A DNA stretch of 64,000 nt from Flavobacterium gelidicaeli (lineage in GTDB: Bacteria; Bacteroidota; Bacteroidia; Flavobacteriales; Flavobacteriaceae), in the NCBI RefSeq assembly GCF_013294005.1, contig NZ_JABSNK010000008.1, positions 1 to 64,000 on the forward strand, read 5' to 3'. The position numbers were made by a program, and so were the translations under genes. A model generated the notes under the pieces. The model worked only from the letters and a program-made list of their open reading frames with translations. It was not told the origin of the DNA and made no database searches. Of this stretch, positions 42,420-52,445 are shown in pieces; positions within the stretch are counted from its first letter, which is position 1; each line of letters starts with the position of its first letter.

Positions 42420-43547
42420 TTATTTTTTTACCGCAGAACATCCTGCCATGGTAGTGATTTTAATTGCTTCGGTAGCAGGTAAACTATCGTTTCTTCTAAC
42501 CGTTTCTTCAACGACTTTACGAGTAATATCTTCAAAAACTTTAGCGACAATCGACCCCTCCTGCATTGCTGCTGGACGTCCAAAATCTCCTGCTTCACGG
42601 ATAGACTGTACAATAGGAACTTCTCCTAAAAATGGCACGTCTAAATCTTCGGCAAGATTTTTTGCTCCTTCTTGTCCAAAAATGTAATATTTATTATTAG
42701 GCAATTCTTCGGGTGTAAAGTACGCCATATTCTCAATAATTCCTAAAACGGGAACATTAATCGCTTCTGACAAGAACATTGAAACTCCTTTTTTAGCATC
42801 GGCCAAAGCTACTGCTTGCGGTGTACTCACAACAACTGCACCTGTAACAGGTAGTGATTGCATGATCGAAAGGTGAATATCTCCAGTTCCTGGAGGTAGA
42901 TCGATTAACATGAAATCTAGTTCTCCCCAGTCAGCATCAAAAATCATTTGGTTCAACGCTTTTGAAGCCATAGGACCTCTCCAGATAACTGCTTGGCTAG
43001 GTGCTGTGAAAAAACCTATAGAAAGCATTTTTACTTCGTAGCTTTCAACAGGTTTCATTTTTGACTTGCCATCAACATTTACTGAGATTGGTTTTTCATT
43101 CTCAACATCAAACATGATTGGCATTGAAGGACCATAAATATCAGCATCTAAAACACCAACACTAAAACCCATTTTTGCTAAGGATACGGCTAAATTTGCA
43201 GTGACGGTAGATTTACCCACTCCTCCTTTACCAGAGGCGACTGCTATAATATTTTTTATTCCAGGAATTGATTTTCCTTTTATTTCAGCCTTTTCAGGTG
43301 CTTGCACCTTACTGTTTATTTTGATTTTTGCGTCAGGAGAAATTAACTCAAGGATAGTTTTTTTAATATCATCCTCAGCACGTTTTTTAATGTGCATTGC
43401 CGGAGTATTCAAAATTAAATCAACTACTACCTCATCTCCAAAAGTGATTACGTTTGCTATGGCACCACTTTCTACCATATTTTTTCCTTCTCCAGCAATA
43501 GTAATTGTTTCTAAAGCTTTAAGAACTTCTTTTCTATCTAATTTCAT
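42420..43547 (-). CDS. Mrp/ApbC/NBP35-family Fe-S carrier ATPase
   Basis: 375 residues. A DUF59 domain (about 1-80) precedes a deviant Walker A ATPase, GKGGVGKST (106-114), with LIDLPPGTGD as the Walker B/switch region. In most Mrp proteins ENMxYF is followed by a CxxC that bridges a cluster between subunits; here residues 272-290 read ENMAYFTPEELPNNKYYIF with no cysteine. The C-terminus does have a single Cys (MAGCSAVKK). A -7 box TATCTTTG lies at 43623-43616. It is co-transcribed with nifU. Confidence 0.93.
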   Translation of the reverse strand: MKLDRKEVLKALETITIAGEGKNMVESGAIANVITFGDEVVVDLILNTPAMHIKKRAEDDIKKTILELISPDAKIKINSKVQAPEKAEIKGKSIPGIKNIIAVASGKGGVGKSTVTANLAVSLAKMGFSVGVLDADIYGPSMPIMFDVENEKPISVNVDGKSKMKPVESYEVKMLSIGFFTAPSQAVIWRGPMASKALNQMIFDADWGELDFMLIDLPPGTGDIHLSIMQSLPVTGAVVVSTPQAVALADAKKGVSMFLSEAINVPVLGIIENMAYFTPEELPNNKYYIFGQEGAKNLAEDLDVPFLGEVPIVQSIREAGDFGRPAAMQEGSIVAKVFEDITRKVVEETVRRNDSLPATEAIKITTMAGCSAVKK

Positions 43548-43693
43548 TATAATTGGACTATTATCGATTGGTAATTCAGTAAAAATTTATATTTATTTAA
43601 ACTGATTTCAGATTACAAAGATAATGGATTAAGTTCTTATTGTAAAGGATTTAAATTGTATTTATTGATGCAAGAATTTGCTGTAGTTATTAT

Positions 43694-43733
43694 AGAAAAA
43701 AAACCCGACTTGCTTTGAATAGCCGTCGGGTTT
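43694..43733 (-). terminator. Terminator of the second permease gene
   Basis: AAACCCGAC (43701-43709) and GTCGGGTTT (43725-43733) pair perfectly; on the minus strand eight T follow. It is 24 bases after the stop codon. Confidence 0.87.
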
Positions 43734-43756
43734 ATCTTAAAAAAATCTAAAACCAA

Positions 43757-46186
43757 TTATTCATATTTTAAATATTTCAAAACATCCATTTTGGTTACTT
43801 GATACGCTTTAGATAAAACTATTATTAAAGTCAAAAACAGCAAACTCACCAGCGCTACAACAAATGGAAAGAATGGAATATCGATGCGAAAAGCAAAATC
43901 TTCAAGCCATTTTTGCAAAAGAAAGTAAGCCGGGAATATCCCAATTAGAAATCCAGCCAAACAAAAGAATACATATTGTTTTGACAACTCTTTCAGTAAA
44001 GTATTAGTTTCGGCACCAAGGGTTTTACGAATGGCGATTTCCTTTAATCTTCTTTCCATAGAAAATGAAGCCAAGGCAAACAAACCAAATATGGCAATAG
44101 TAATTACGATTAAATTAAGGATAAAAAACAAGTTTTTTTGTTTCAGTTGTTCCAGATAGGTTTTGGCAAACTTTTTATCCACAAATTCATATTCAAAAGG
44201 ATAATCTTGATTGATATTCTTGTTCCAATAAGTCTCTAATCCAGAAAGTGTGCGCTCTAAATTATCAGGACTTACCTTTACATAAACAAATTGAAAATTA
44301 TTCCATCCTAAGGTTTTTAAATTTACAAAAATCATGGGAGGAATCTTATTTTTTAAACCAGTGATGTTAAAATCCTTAACTACACCTACAATTTTAAATT
44401 TCAGCATTCCTTTATCATTGCCCCAACCCGAGGTGATAATTGTATTTATTGGTTTCTTTAAATTCAAGGTACGTACGCAAGTTTCATTCATCAACATATT
44501 GCTCACCGTGTCTGAAGCAAATTCAGGAGATAAATCCCGTCCTTCAACCATCTTAATTTTCATCATATCCAGAAAACCAAAATCCATATTCACGTTATGT
44601 CCCTGCACAAAAATACCATTGTGGGTAAATCCAGAAGTAGAGTTAGTATCATCACCAAAAGAGCCTTCGAATGTAGAGACATCTTGAACACCTGACATTT
44701 TAAGAACTTCTTGCTTAGTAGTTTCGTACTTTTTTAATTTGGTTTCCCAATCATCATATCTAAACCTGATTCGAATAATCTGATCGCCATTAAAACCTAA
44801 GTCTTTATTGCTCATATAACTTACCTGTTGGTACACTATTAACGCGCCAATGATAAAAAAAGTAGCTATCGAAAATTGAAAAATCAACATGGAATTTCGC
44901 ATCCAAATTCCGCTTTTACTTCTAGAGAAATTCCCTTTCAACACCTTTAATGTTTCAAATTTCGAAATATAAATAGCTGGAAATATCCCTGCAAAAACAA
45001 TTACTATAACAAAAATTAAAAGGATTTGCATGTAAAACTCGCTCCCTTTTAAAATTAAATCTTTGTTCAAAAAATCATTATAAAAAGGCAGTGTGAGCTC
45101 TACAATGGCTAAAGCAAAAATAACCGAAAAACACACTACAATAGCCGACTCAAAGATAAACTGCAAAATAATCAATGACTTACTAGCCCCTAAACTTTTT
45201 CTAACACCTATTTCTTTTGCTCTTTTTATAGCTGAGGCTGTTGCCAAATTAATATAATTAACGATGGACAAAACCAATATCAAAATAGACAAACCCATCA
45301 TAATATAAACCAACTGTAAATTTCCCTGTCCTTCTGGAAAATTACTTCCTATAGACGCTTTTGTACCCTGTAATCGCGCGGTTTTTAGTTGGTCTAAAAT
45401 AATCTTAGCCTCCCCATTTTCCTTAATATACTGAGCAACAGTTTGACCACTTTCTTTAGCGTTTTTCTGTGTTCTATTCTCAAAAACTACCTGCTCCATT
45501 TTTTTAAGAACAGTCGCTATGGAAACGTCTTTTTTAACTTTAATCATCAATCCATAGTTGAAGTTTCCCCAGCTCTCGAGGTCACTTTCGTTGATTAGTC
45601 CATTAAATACATAATCAGGTTCTACCGCCGATGGTTTTATGATTTTATAAACTGCTTTTACAATATAAAATTCATTGTCAAAATTGACTGATTTGCCAAT
45701 AGGATCTTCCTCTTTAAATAGCAATTTTGCACTTGCTTCAGAAATAGCAACACTATTTTTCTCCTTAAGAATATCCGTTTTTGGCCCTTTAACAATGGGG
45801 AAAGGGAAAATTTTAAAAAACTCTTCATCAGAGATAACTGCTTTTTTTACAATTAACTTTTTAGATTGATATTTTAAAAGCCCTCCATCATACCTATTGC
45901 TGAAAAAGCAAATCGATTCGATTTCTGGAATAGTCGCCTTGCAGGTAAGTCCAAAGGGTGTTGAGTTAGATGCCCAAATTTCTTTATGTGGGCCCATTTG
46001 ATTCAGGACCTGATAAACATGTTCTTTCTCAGGATTCCAAGCATCATAAGAATGCTCGTCATTCCAATATAACAAAGCGAAAATCAATCCCGCAATCCCA
46101 ATACTCAATCCCAAAACATTGAGAAACGAAAACAGCTTATTTTGCTTGAGGTGGTATATAAATATTTTTATCCAGTTGTGTAACAT
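43757..46186 (-). CDS. MacB/FtsX-type ABC transporter permease, copy 2
   Basis: 809 residues. One N-terminal membrane helix (about 20-40), a MacB periplasmic core, an FtsX bundle (about 290-430), a second periplasmic region, and a final FtsX bundle (about 690-800) that ends KMDVLKYLKYE. It is the downstream of two tandem paralogues fed by the ATPase at 48823. Such Bacteroidetes systems export peptides, antibiotics or lipoproteins. The first ~48 codons are nearly identical in DNA to the other copy although the rest has diverged, indicating gene conversion or recent exchange. Confidence 0.92.
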   Translation of the reverse strand: MLHNWIKIFIYHLKQNKLFSFLNVLGLSIGIAGLIFALLYWNDEHSYDAWNPEKEHVYQVLNQMGPHKEIWASNSTPFGLTCKATIPEIESICFFSNRYDGGLLKYQSKKLIVKKAVISDEEFFKIFPFPIVKGPKTDILKEKNSVAISEASAKLLFKEEDPIGKSVNFDNEFYIVKAVYKIIKPSAVEPDYVFNGLINESDLESWGNFNYGLMIKVKKDVSIATVLKKMEQVVFENRTQKNAKESGQTVAQYIKENGEAKIILDQLKTARLQGTKASIGSNFPEGQGNLQLVYIMMGLSILILVLSIVNYINLATASAIKRAKEIGVRKSLGASKSLIILQFIFESAIVVCFSVIFALAIVELTLPFYNDFLNKDLILKGSEFYMQILLIFVIVIVFAGIFPAIYISKFETLKVLKGNFSRSKSGIWMRNSMLIFQFSIATFFIIGALIVYQQVSYMSNKDLGFNGDQIIRIRFRYDDWETKLKKYETTKQEVLKMSGVQDVSTFEGSFGDDTNSTSGFTHNGIFVQGHNVNMDFGFLDMMKIKMVEGRDLSPEFASDTVSNMLMNETCVRTLNLKKPINTIITSGWGNDKGMLKFKIVGVVKDFNITGLKNKIPPMIFVNLKTLGWNNFQFVYVKVSPDNLERTLSGLETYWNKNINQDYPFEYEFVDKKFAKTYLEQLKQKNLFFILNLIVITIAIFGLFALASFSMERRLKEIAIRKTLGAETNTLLKELSKQYVFFCLAGFLIGIFPAYFLLQKWLEDFAFRIDIPFFPFVVALVSLLFLTLIIVLSKAYQVTKMDVLKYLKYE

Positions 46187-46260
46187 CGTTTATTTGTTTT
46201 AAAAATTAATCGGCAATTAAAGCCTTTCTAAGTCGCCTAGTACCGTTTTTACATAGCCAA

Positions 46261-48684
46261 TTATTCGTATTTTAAATATTTTAAAACATCAACCTTTGTT
46301 GCTTGATACGCTTTAGATAAAACAACTATTAAAGTGAGCACCATTAAAGCCAGAAATCCAAGAATAAAGGGGTAAATAGAAATATCTATTCGATAAGCGA
46401 AGTTTTCTAACCATTTATTCAATAAATAATAAACAGGAAACAACGCTATTACAAACCCGATCACACAGTACAAAATGTATTGCTTAGACAGCTCTCTGAG
46501 CAACATATTAGTTTCTGCACCCAATGCTTTCCTAATTGCAATTTCTTTCATTCTTGTTTGTATTGAATAAGAAGCTAAAGCATATAATCCAAAAAGTGCT
46601 ATACCAATTACTATTAAATTTAGCAGTAAAAACAAATCTTTTTGTTTAACATAAGACTCATAAGTTCTAGCATATTCTTTATCAACAAAATCGTATTTAA
46701 ATGGATATTCATTTCCAACATTAGTCGCCCAAAATTTTTCAATATCTGCAATTGTATTTTGTGTATCCTCTGATTTTAGTTTTACATAAACCAAATTCAT
46801 ATCCTCAGCAAAGTCTAGTGTTTTTATATGGAAAAAAGTCATTGGCGGTATTGCTACTTCAGGACTTAATAGATTGAAGTCTTTAACCACCCCTACAATT
46901 TTTAACTTTTGATTTCTAATCAGTACTTCTTTTCCTACTGGATCCTTCATTCCTAATAATTTCGCTGCAGTTTCATTTATCAACAAAGAATTGATAGTAT
47001 CCGAAGCTATTTTTTCATCAAAATTTCTCCCCTTAACCATTTTTATTTTCAGCATTTCTAGCATCCCAAAATCGACTGCAGCATGCTTTACTTTGAAGAG
47101 CACATCCTTGTACAAAAGTGGAAACAATGAGTTATCTGAACCATCAAATGACATCACTCCTGCTGACACGCTCTCAACCCCTTTAATTTTATTCAATTGT
47201 TGCTTTGTAACCGTATATTTATTATAAATATTTCTTTCAATATTTTCTCCTTCATAATAATAATTTGGAAAATTTAATGCTACAGCAATTACTTGATCGC
47301 CTTTGAATCCAAGATCTTTATTACTTAAATAATTAACTTGTTGATACACGATATGAGATCCAACGATAAAAAAGGAGGCAATTGAAAACTGAAAAATCAA
47401 CATTCCGTTTCTTAACCAAACACCATTTTTACTTCTTGCAAAATTACCTTTAAGAACCTTTAGTAGTTCAAAATTAGAAATATAAATTGATGGAAAAAAC
47501 CCTGCTGCTACCACTGTAATTATGAAAACTAAAATTATCTCTACATAAAACTGACTTCCATTAGTGATTAGATCTTTATTTAAAAAATTATTATAATATG
47601 GTAATGTAAGCTCTACAATTACCAAAGCTAATAAAATAGAAAATAAACATGTAAGAATGGTTTCAAAAAGAAACTGTCTAATAATATTACCCATTGAAGC
47701 GCCCAAAACCTTACGAACACCGATTTCCTTTGCACGATTTATACCATTAGCAGTAGCCATATTGACATAATTGACAATAGATAAAATGAGGATTAAAATA
47801 GATAGACCAACCATAATTAGCAAAAATTGGTAATTCCCTCGACCTTCTGGATAACCGTCTGCAACAGAATGTAATCTTGCTTGTGAAAGCGGCTCCATGA
47901 ATACTGTAAAGTGTCCTATTTTCTTTTCCATTTCGTCAGGAGTAAATCCAGCTTGGCTTGCTTCTCTTACAATGATTTCATCGTAATACACCTTCTCCAA
48001 CATCCTTTTAATAGCATCAACTTTAGAAGGGTCTTTGACCTTTACCAGCACTTTGAAATTAAAAACTCCCATCTGATTATTGGGATCCAATAGCTTTTTC
48101 ATCCTATTAACAATAACCGTTGGAGCTATAGAGGAATTTCCCGGAATATGATAAACAGCACGTACAATACAGACGCCATCAAAACAATTGACTTCTTTGC
48201 CTATTGGATTTTCATCACCAAATATTCTCTTTGCCGTAACATCTGAAATTGCAATACTCCCATCATCTTTTAATGCTGACACAGCACCTCCTTTACTAAT
48301 TTTAAAAGGAAAAAGGGCGAAAAAATCACGATCTACATTGATCATTTTATCTACAAATTCTTTTTTCCCTTTATATACAATCAACCCCTTTTTATACCAA
48401 CTATCTCCATATACCACATTTTCGACATTGGGGTCAGCTTCTAAAAAAGATTTTAACGAAAATGGATGTTCTCCTCTAACTGGAGTGTCTGTCAATTGAA
48501 CTAACACCTGATAAACATTTTCTTTTTCAGGATTCCATTGATCATAAGAATGCTCGTCATTCCAATATAACAAAGCGAAAATCAATCCCGCAATCCCAAT
48601 ACTCAATCCCAAAACATTGAGAAACGAAAACAATTTGTTTTGCTTGAGGTGGTAAATAAATATTTTTATCCAATTGTGTAACAT
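46261..48684 (-). CDS. MacB/FtsX-type ABC transporter permease, copy 1
   Basis: 807 residues with the same layout as copy 2: N-terminal helix, MacB core, FtsX bundle with GINRAKEIGVRKVLGAS, second periplasmic domain, and FtsX bundle with MKEIAIRKALGAETN. The two EIxIRKxLGA cytoplasmic coupling motifs contact the ATPase. A heterodimer of the two copies with one ATPase dimer is likely. It is 74 bases upstream of copy 2 and 138 bases after the ATPase gene. Confidence 0.92.
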   Translation of the reverse strand: MLHNWIKIFIYHLKQNKLFSFLNVLGLSIGIAGLIFALLYWNDEHSYDQWNPEKENVYQVLVQLTDTPVRGEHPFSLKSFLEADPNVENVVYGDSWYKKGLIVYKGKKEFVDKMINVDRDFFALFPFKISKGGAVSALKDDGSIAISDVTAKRIFGDENPIGKEVNCFDGVCIVRAVYHIPGNSSIAPTVIVNRMKKLLDPNNQMGVFNFKVLVKVKDPSKVDAIKRMLEKVYYDEIIVREASQAGFTPDEMEKKIGHFTVFMEPLSQARLHSVADGYPEGRGNYQFLLIMVGLSILILILSIVNYVNMATANGINRAKEIGVRKVLGASMGNIIRQFLFETILTCLFSILLALVIVELTLPYYNNFLNKDLITNGSQFYVEIILVFIITVVAAGFFPSIYISNFELLKVLKGNFARSKNGVWLRNGMLIFQFSIASFFIVGSHIVYQQVNYLSNKDLGFKGDQVIAVALNFPNYYYEGENIERNIYNKYTVTKQQLNKIKGVESVSAGVMSFDGSDNSLFPLLYKDVLFKVKHAAVDFGMLEMLKIKMVKGRNFDEKIASDTINSLLINETAAKLLGMKDPVGKEVLIRNQKLKIVGVVKDFNLLSPEVAIPPMTFFHIKTLDFAEDMNLVYVKLKSEDTQNTIADIEKFWATNVGNEYPFKYDFVDKEYARTYESYVKQKDLFLLLNLIVIGIALFGLYALASYSIQTRMKEIAIRKALGAETNMLLRELSKQYILYCVIGFVIALFPVYYLLNKWLENFAYRIDISIYPFILGFLALMVLTLIVVLSKAYQATKVDVLKYLKYE

Positions 48685-48822
48685 AATTTTGATTTTGATT
48701 GTTTCGCCAGTTCGCCACTTTGGCTCGTGTGATGATTGAAACCGTAACTTATTGACTAAGTGAACTGCAAAGCAATTCTAAAATGAATGTGATAATTGAT
48801 ATTAAGATTAGTATCATAATGA

Positions 48823-49524
48823 TTACACTTTAAAAACATCAACATTCCTTTGATTGCTTTTTTCAGAGAAAATAACACCATCTTTCATCAGGATGGTTCT
48901 TTGAGAAAATGACGCATCATAATCAGAATGGGTAACCATCAAGATTGTCGCACCTTTGGCATGCAAATCAGTTAGCAATTCCATTACTTCATTTCCGTTT
49001 TTACTGTCCAAATTCCCAGTAGGCTCATCAGCCAAAATAATTTTAGGATCATTTATCAAAGCTCTTGCCACGGCCACACGTTGTTGCTGCCCACCAGAAA
49101 GTTGTTGGGGATAATGCTTCAATCGATGCGCAATGTTTAATTTTTCGGCAATTGCTTCTACTTTTAGTTTTCTTTCCGAAGCTTTTACATTATTATAAAT
49201 CAAAGGTAATTCGATATTATCATAGACCGAAAGCTCGTCGATAAGGTTAAAATTCTGAAAAATAAATCCGATATTTTCCTTACGAACACTAGAACGCCCT
49301 TTTTCTTTCAGTCCAATCATTTCTTGGTTCAACAAGGTATAACTCCCGTCTGAAGCACTATCCAATAATCCGATGATATTGAGTAATGTCGATTTTCCGC
49401 AACCCGAAGGCCCCATAATCGAAAGAAAATCTCCCTCGTTGATTTGCAAATTAATTCCGCTTAAAGCCGAAGTTTCTAACTCTTCTGTTCTGAAGATCTT
49501 GGCTAGGTTTTGAATTGTTATCAT
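48823..49524 (-). CDS. ABC transporter ATPase, MacB/LolD type
   Basis: 233 residues. Walker A GPSGCGKST (38-46), signature LSGGQQQR (142-149), Walker B ILADEPTGNLDS and the switch His in MVTHS are all intact. It energises the two permeases on the same strand downstream; the HlyD adaptor lies upstream. The sequence closely follows the LolD/MacB subfamily used for mechanotransmission rather than pore transport. Confidence 0.96.
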   Translation of the reverse strand: MITIQNLAKIFRTEELETSALSGINLQINEGDFLSIMGPSGCGKSTLLNIIGLLDSASDGSYTLLNQEMIGLKEKGRSSVRKENIGFIFQNFNLIDELSVYDNIELPLIYNNVKASERKLKVEAIAEKLNIAHRLKHYPQQLSGGQQQRVAVARALINDPKIILADEPTGNLDSKNGNEVMELLTDLHAKGATILMVTHSDYDASFSQRTILMKDGVIFSEKSNQRNVDVFKV

Positions 49525-49582
49525 CCTTTTATAGTTTTTATGTTTTTTTTTAATTTAATCTTATTAATTGTTCAGCCCAATA

Positions 49583-49638
49583 GTCAGTTTGAGCGAAATC
49601 AGGCACCATTATTATATCTCGACTCCGCTCGATAAGAC
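49583..49638. repeat. Dispersed inverted-repeat element, copy A
   Basis: Left end GTCAGTTTGAGCG and right end TCTCGACTCCGCTCGATAAGAC are roughly inverted. Related copies occur at 53834-53900 and 58811-58865; all share a GAGC left core and a CTC[GA]ACTCC[GA]CTC right core. It lies between the ATPase and adaptor genes of the efflux operon. Confidence 0.5.
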
Positions 49639-49698
49639 AAAAATTAGCTTATTTTACAGCTACTATTTTTATAAGTCACTACTATCTTAATGATGCTT

Positions 49699-50937
49699 TT
49701 ATTCGATATTCAGCTCTTCAACTTCTTTATAGTCCGCATAAGACGAAGTGATTACTTTTTCGCCTTCCTTCAATCCTTCTAAAACCTCGTAATAAGAAGG
49801 GTTTTCTCTACCTAACTTTATGTTTCTTCTAACTCCCTTATTTCCGTTGACAACAAAGAGCCACTTTCCTGCAGTTTCTTGATTGAAGCTTCCTTTTGGA
49901 ATCACCAAAATTTTATTCTTTTCAGATAAGATAAGCTTCACGCCAAAACTTAGTCCGTCTTGTAACGCCAACTCTTCTTTAGAATCAAAAAGCAATTCTA
50001 CCTGAAAACGACCACTTTTCACCTCTGGAATCACTTTGACGACAGACACAGTTACCGTTTTTCCTTTAAACTCAATTTGCCCTTTTAAACCCACACGTAT
50101 CTTCTCCAAATAAAATTCATCTACTTGCGCACTCAGCTTGTAGCCTTCACGAGAGTCAATTCGACCAATACTCTCTCCGGCTTGAAATGTTTTTCCTAAA
50201 ATAGGTTCAAATGAAGTTAATCTTCCTGAAACTGGCGCCGTAATCAAGAAGTTTTTTTTATTACTTCTCAGAATATCCAAACTCATCTCCATGGTTTGTA
50301 TCGAACGATTTATCTGCGAAATCTGGACTTGGTTGGTTTGTTTCTCTTTTTGAATACTCGTGCGAATATTGCTTTTGCGCTCTTCTTGAAAACGCAGACT
50401 TTCCTTAATTACATTCCAATCATTTCTTGAAATAATATCTTTTTCGAATAATTTGGCATTCATATCGTACACTCTTTTAGCATCATTATAATCATGTTCT
50501 ATTAAAGCCAAATCTTTAGTCAAGTTCAATTCTTGATTTCTAATATTAAGTTTTCCCGTGTTTAAATTATTGATTTGCTCAATGATTGCGGTTTCTTGCG
50601 TCAGGTAATTCAACTCTGTATTGGGATTATACATGCGCGCCAGTGGTCGTCCTTGCGTGACCATTGCTCCGTTTTCTACAAAAATTTCTTTGACTGAACC
50701 CCCTTCAATGATATTGACCAATACCAAATTCAATGGTTCTACTTTGGCCTGAAACACAATAAAATCTTCAAAAAACTCTTGACTTACTTCTTTTACTAAT
50801 AATTCATCCACTTTTACATTTAAACTTCGCTTTTTAGATACCGAAGCATAAACAAATGCTCCAGCAACTAAAAAACTCACAAATCCTATTGTTAAGTACC
50901 TAAATTTTCTATTTTTACGGGGAATAACCTTGTCCAT
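49699..50937 (-). CDS. HlyD/MacA-type periplasmic adaptor
   Basis: 412 residues with an N-terminal membrane anchor (about 14-31). A barrel-sandwich domain (GSVKEIFVENGAMVTQGRPLARM) is split by a long coiled coil (about 130-225), followed by beta-barrel and membrane-proximal domains (ITAPVSGRLTSF ... VITSSYADYKEVEEL). It links the inner-membrane permeases to an outer-membrane channel; no TolC gene is in the window. First gene of the efflux cluster, divergent from the NtrC-type regulator. Confidence 0.93.
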   Translation of the reverse strand: MDKVIPRKNRKFRYLTIGFVSFLVAGAFVYASVSKKRSLNVKVDELLVKEVSQEFFEDFIVFQAKVEPLNLVLVNIIEGGSVKEIFVENGAMVTQGRPLARMYNPNTELNYLTQETAIIEQINNLNTGKLNIRNQELNLTKDLALIEHDYNDAKRVYDMNAKLFEKDIISRNDWNVIKESLRFQEERKSNIRTSIQKEKQTNQVQISQINRSIQTMEMSLDILRSNKKNFLITAPVSGRLTSFEPILGKTFQAGESIGRIDSREGYKLSAQVDEFYLEKIRVGLKGQIEFKGKTVTVSVVKVIPEVKSGRFQVELLFDSKEELALQDGLSFGVKLILSEKNKILVIPKGSFNQETAGKWLFVVNGNKGVRRNIKLGRENPSYYEVLEGLKEGEKVITSSYADYKEVEELNIE

Positions 50938-50966
50938 TTTTTATAATAATTTACTGATTATCAACA

Positions 50967-51083
50967 TACAAAAGCATGCCAAAGGATTTATAATCCGTAA
51001 AACAATGGTTATCAACAAGGTTGCAAAAAATCTAAAAATCGAACTGTTCAAAAACGGACAGTCTCCTGTTCATAAGTGAACAA
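50967..51083. promoter_or_regulatory. Paired dyads and possible sigma-54 promoter between efflux and NtrC genes
   Basis: Two dyads of the form CTGTTC-N6-G.ACA lie side by side: 51044-51061 and 51066-51083, 22 bp apart; the second contains the perfect TGTTCATAAGTGAACA. They are 13-50 bases upstream of the NtrC-type gene. On the minus strand TTGGCATGCTTTTGTA (50982-50967) resembles a -24/-12 sigma-54 promoter of the adaptor gene, but its spacer is one base short and GC is GT. The layout fits an enhancer site for the adjacent regulator. Confidence 0.45.
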
Positions 51084-51095
51084 AAACCAATACTG

Positions 51096-52445
51096 ATGCG
51101 AAAAAAACTAGCCAAAATACTTATTGTTGATGACCAAGAAGAGATTCTTTTTTCGGCAAAAATGATCTTGAAGAAGCATTTTGAAGAAATTTTTACAACA
51201 AACGATCCAAAAAAACTACTGAATATCCTTGGCGAAAACCAAATTGATGTCGTCATACTAGACATGAACTACCGCATTGGATTTGAAGATGGACGAGAAG
51301 GTATTCACTGGCTAAAAGAAATAAAAACACTGTCGCCAAAAACAGTCGTGCTTTTAATGACCGCTTTTGGCAAGATAGAAACCGCTGTAGAAGGCATGAA
51401 AATAGGTGCTTTTGATTATATTTTAAAACCTTGGGACAACGACCATTTACTTTCCACTATTGATAAAGCCGTTGCAGAAAGTCGGAAACGCAATCGAACA
51501 TCAAACTCAGAACCCGCTCCTAAAAAGCACTTCATAGGTAGTTCCCAAAAAATAAAACAGGCGTACTCCATTGCTGAAAAAGTAGCAAAAACAGATGCGA
51601 ACGTCCTTATTTTAGGCGAAAACGGAACCGGTAAATTTGTCTTTGCCGAACATATACACCTACATTCGACTCGAAAAGACAAACCATTCATTCACATTGA
51701 TTTGGGTTCGTTAAGCGAAAACTTATTTGAAAGCGAACTATTTGGCTATGCCAAAGGTGCATTTACCGACGCTAAAACTGATACCCCAGGACGATTTGAA
51801 ATTGCCGATAATGGTACTGTTTTTCTTGATGAAATAGGCAATATTCCTTTGCATTTACAATCAAAGCTTTTGCATGTTTTGCAAACAAAAAAAGTCACAC
51901 GCTTGGGCGAAAGCAAACCGCGACCATTAAATGTGCGAATCATAGCAGCAACCAACAGCGATATCAAGGCCGATGTTGAAAACAAAACTTTTCGAGAAGA
52001 CTTGCTGTATCGTATTAATACCATGGAAATTAACTTACCGCCTTTGCGAGAGCGAAAAGAGGACATTGTACCCATGGCGCAATTTATTCTAGAACAATTA
52101 GGTAAAAAATACAATCAAAATGATGTGGTTTTTGACACCAACGTGGCCGAATATATGGCACGTTATCCTTGGAAAGGAAACATTAGAGAATTAGAAAATA
52201 AGATAGAAAGAGCCTTAATCATGTCCGATGACAATACCATTTCGGTCACTGATTTAGACTTACTCCACTTTGAATACACCCCAAACAATGAGGAAAATCC
52301 CCTATCCGAAATAGAGAAAAATGCAATAGAAAAATCTCTTTTTAAAAATAGCGGCAACATTAGTAAAACCGCCGAAGAATTGGGTTTATCCAGAGCAGCA
52401 TTGTACCGCAGGCTTGAAAAATACGACCTTAAAAATAACGACTAA
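51096..52445 (+). CDS. NtrC-family sigma-54-dependent response regulator
   Basis: 449 residues: receiver (phospho-acceptor D56), AAA+ domain with Walker A GENGTGKF (174-181) and the sigma-54 contact loop GAFTDA (221-226; GAFTGA in proteobacteria), and a Fis-type helix-turn-helix at the C-terminus (SGNISKTAEELGLSRAALYRRLEK). It should activate sigma-54 promoters when phosphorylated by the kinase encoded next. The stop overlaps the kinase start by one base. Divergent position suggests it controls the adjacent transporter genes. Confidence 0.95.
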   Translation: MRKKLAKILIVDDQEEILFSAKMILKKHFEEIFTTNDPKKLLNILGENQIDVVILDMNYRIGFEDGREGIHWLKEIKTLSPKTVVLLMTAFGKIETAVEGMKIGAFDYILKPWDNDHLLSTIDKAVAESRKRNRTSNSEPAPKKHFIGSSQKIKQAYSIAEKVAKTDANVLILGENGTGKFVFAEHIHLHSTRKDKPFIHIDLGSLSENLFESELFGYAKGAFTDAKTDTPGRFEIADNGTVFLDEIGNIPLHLQSKLLHVLQTKKVTRLGESKPRPLNVRIIAATNSDIKADVENKTFREDLLYRINTMEINLPPLRERKEDIVPMAQFILEQLGKKYNQNDVVFDTNVAEYMARYPWKGNIRELENKIERALIMSDDNTISVTDLDLLHFEYTPNNEENPLSEIEKNAIEKSLFKNSGNISKTAEELGLSRAALYRRLEKYDLKNND

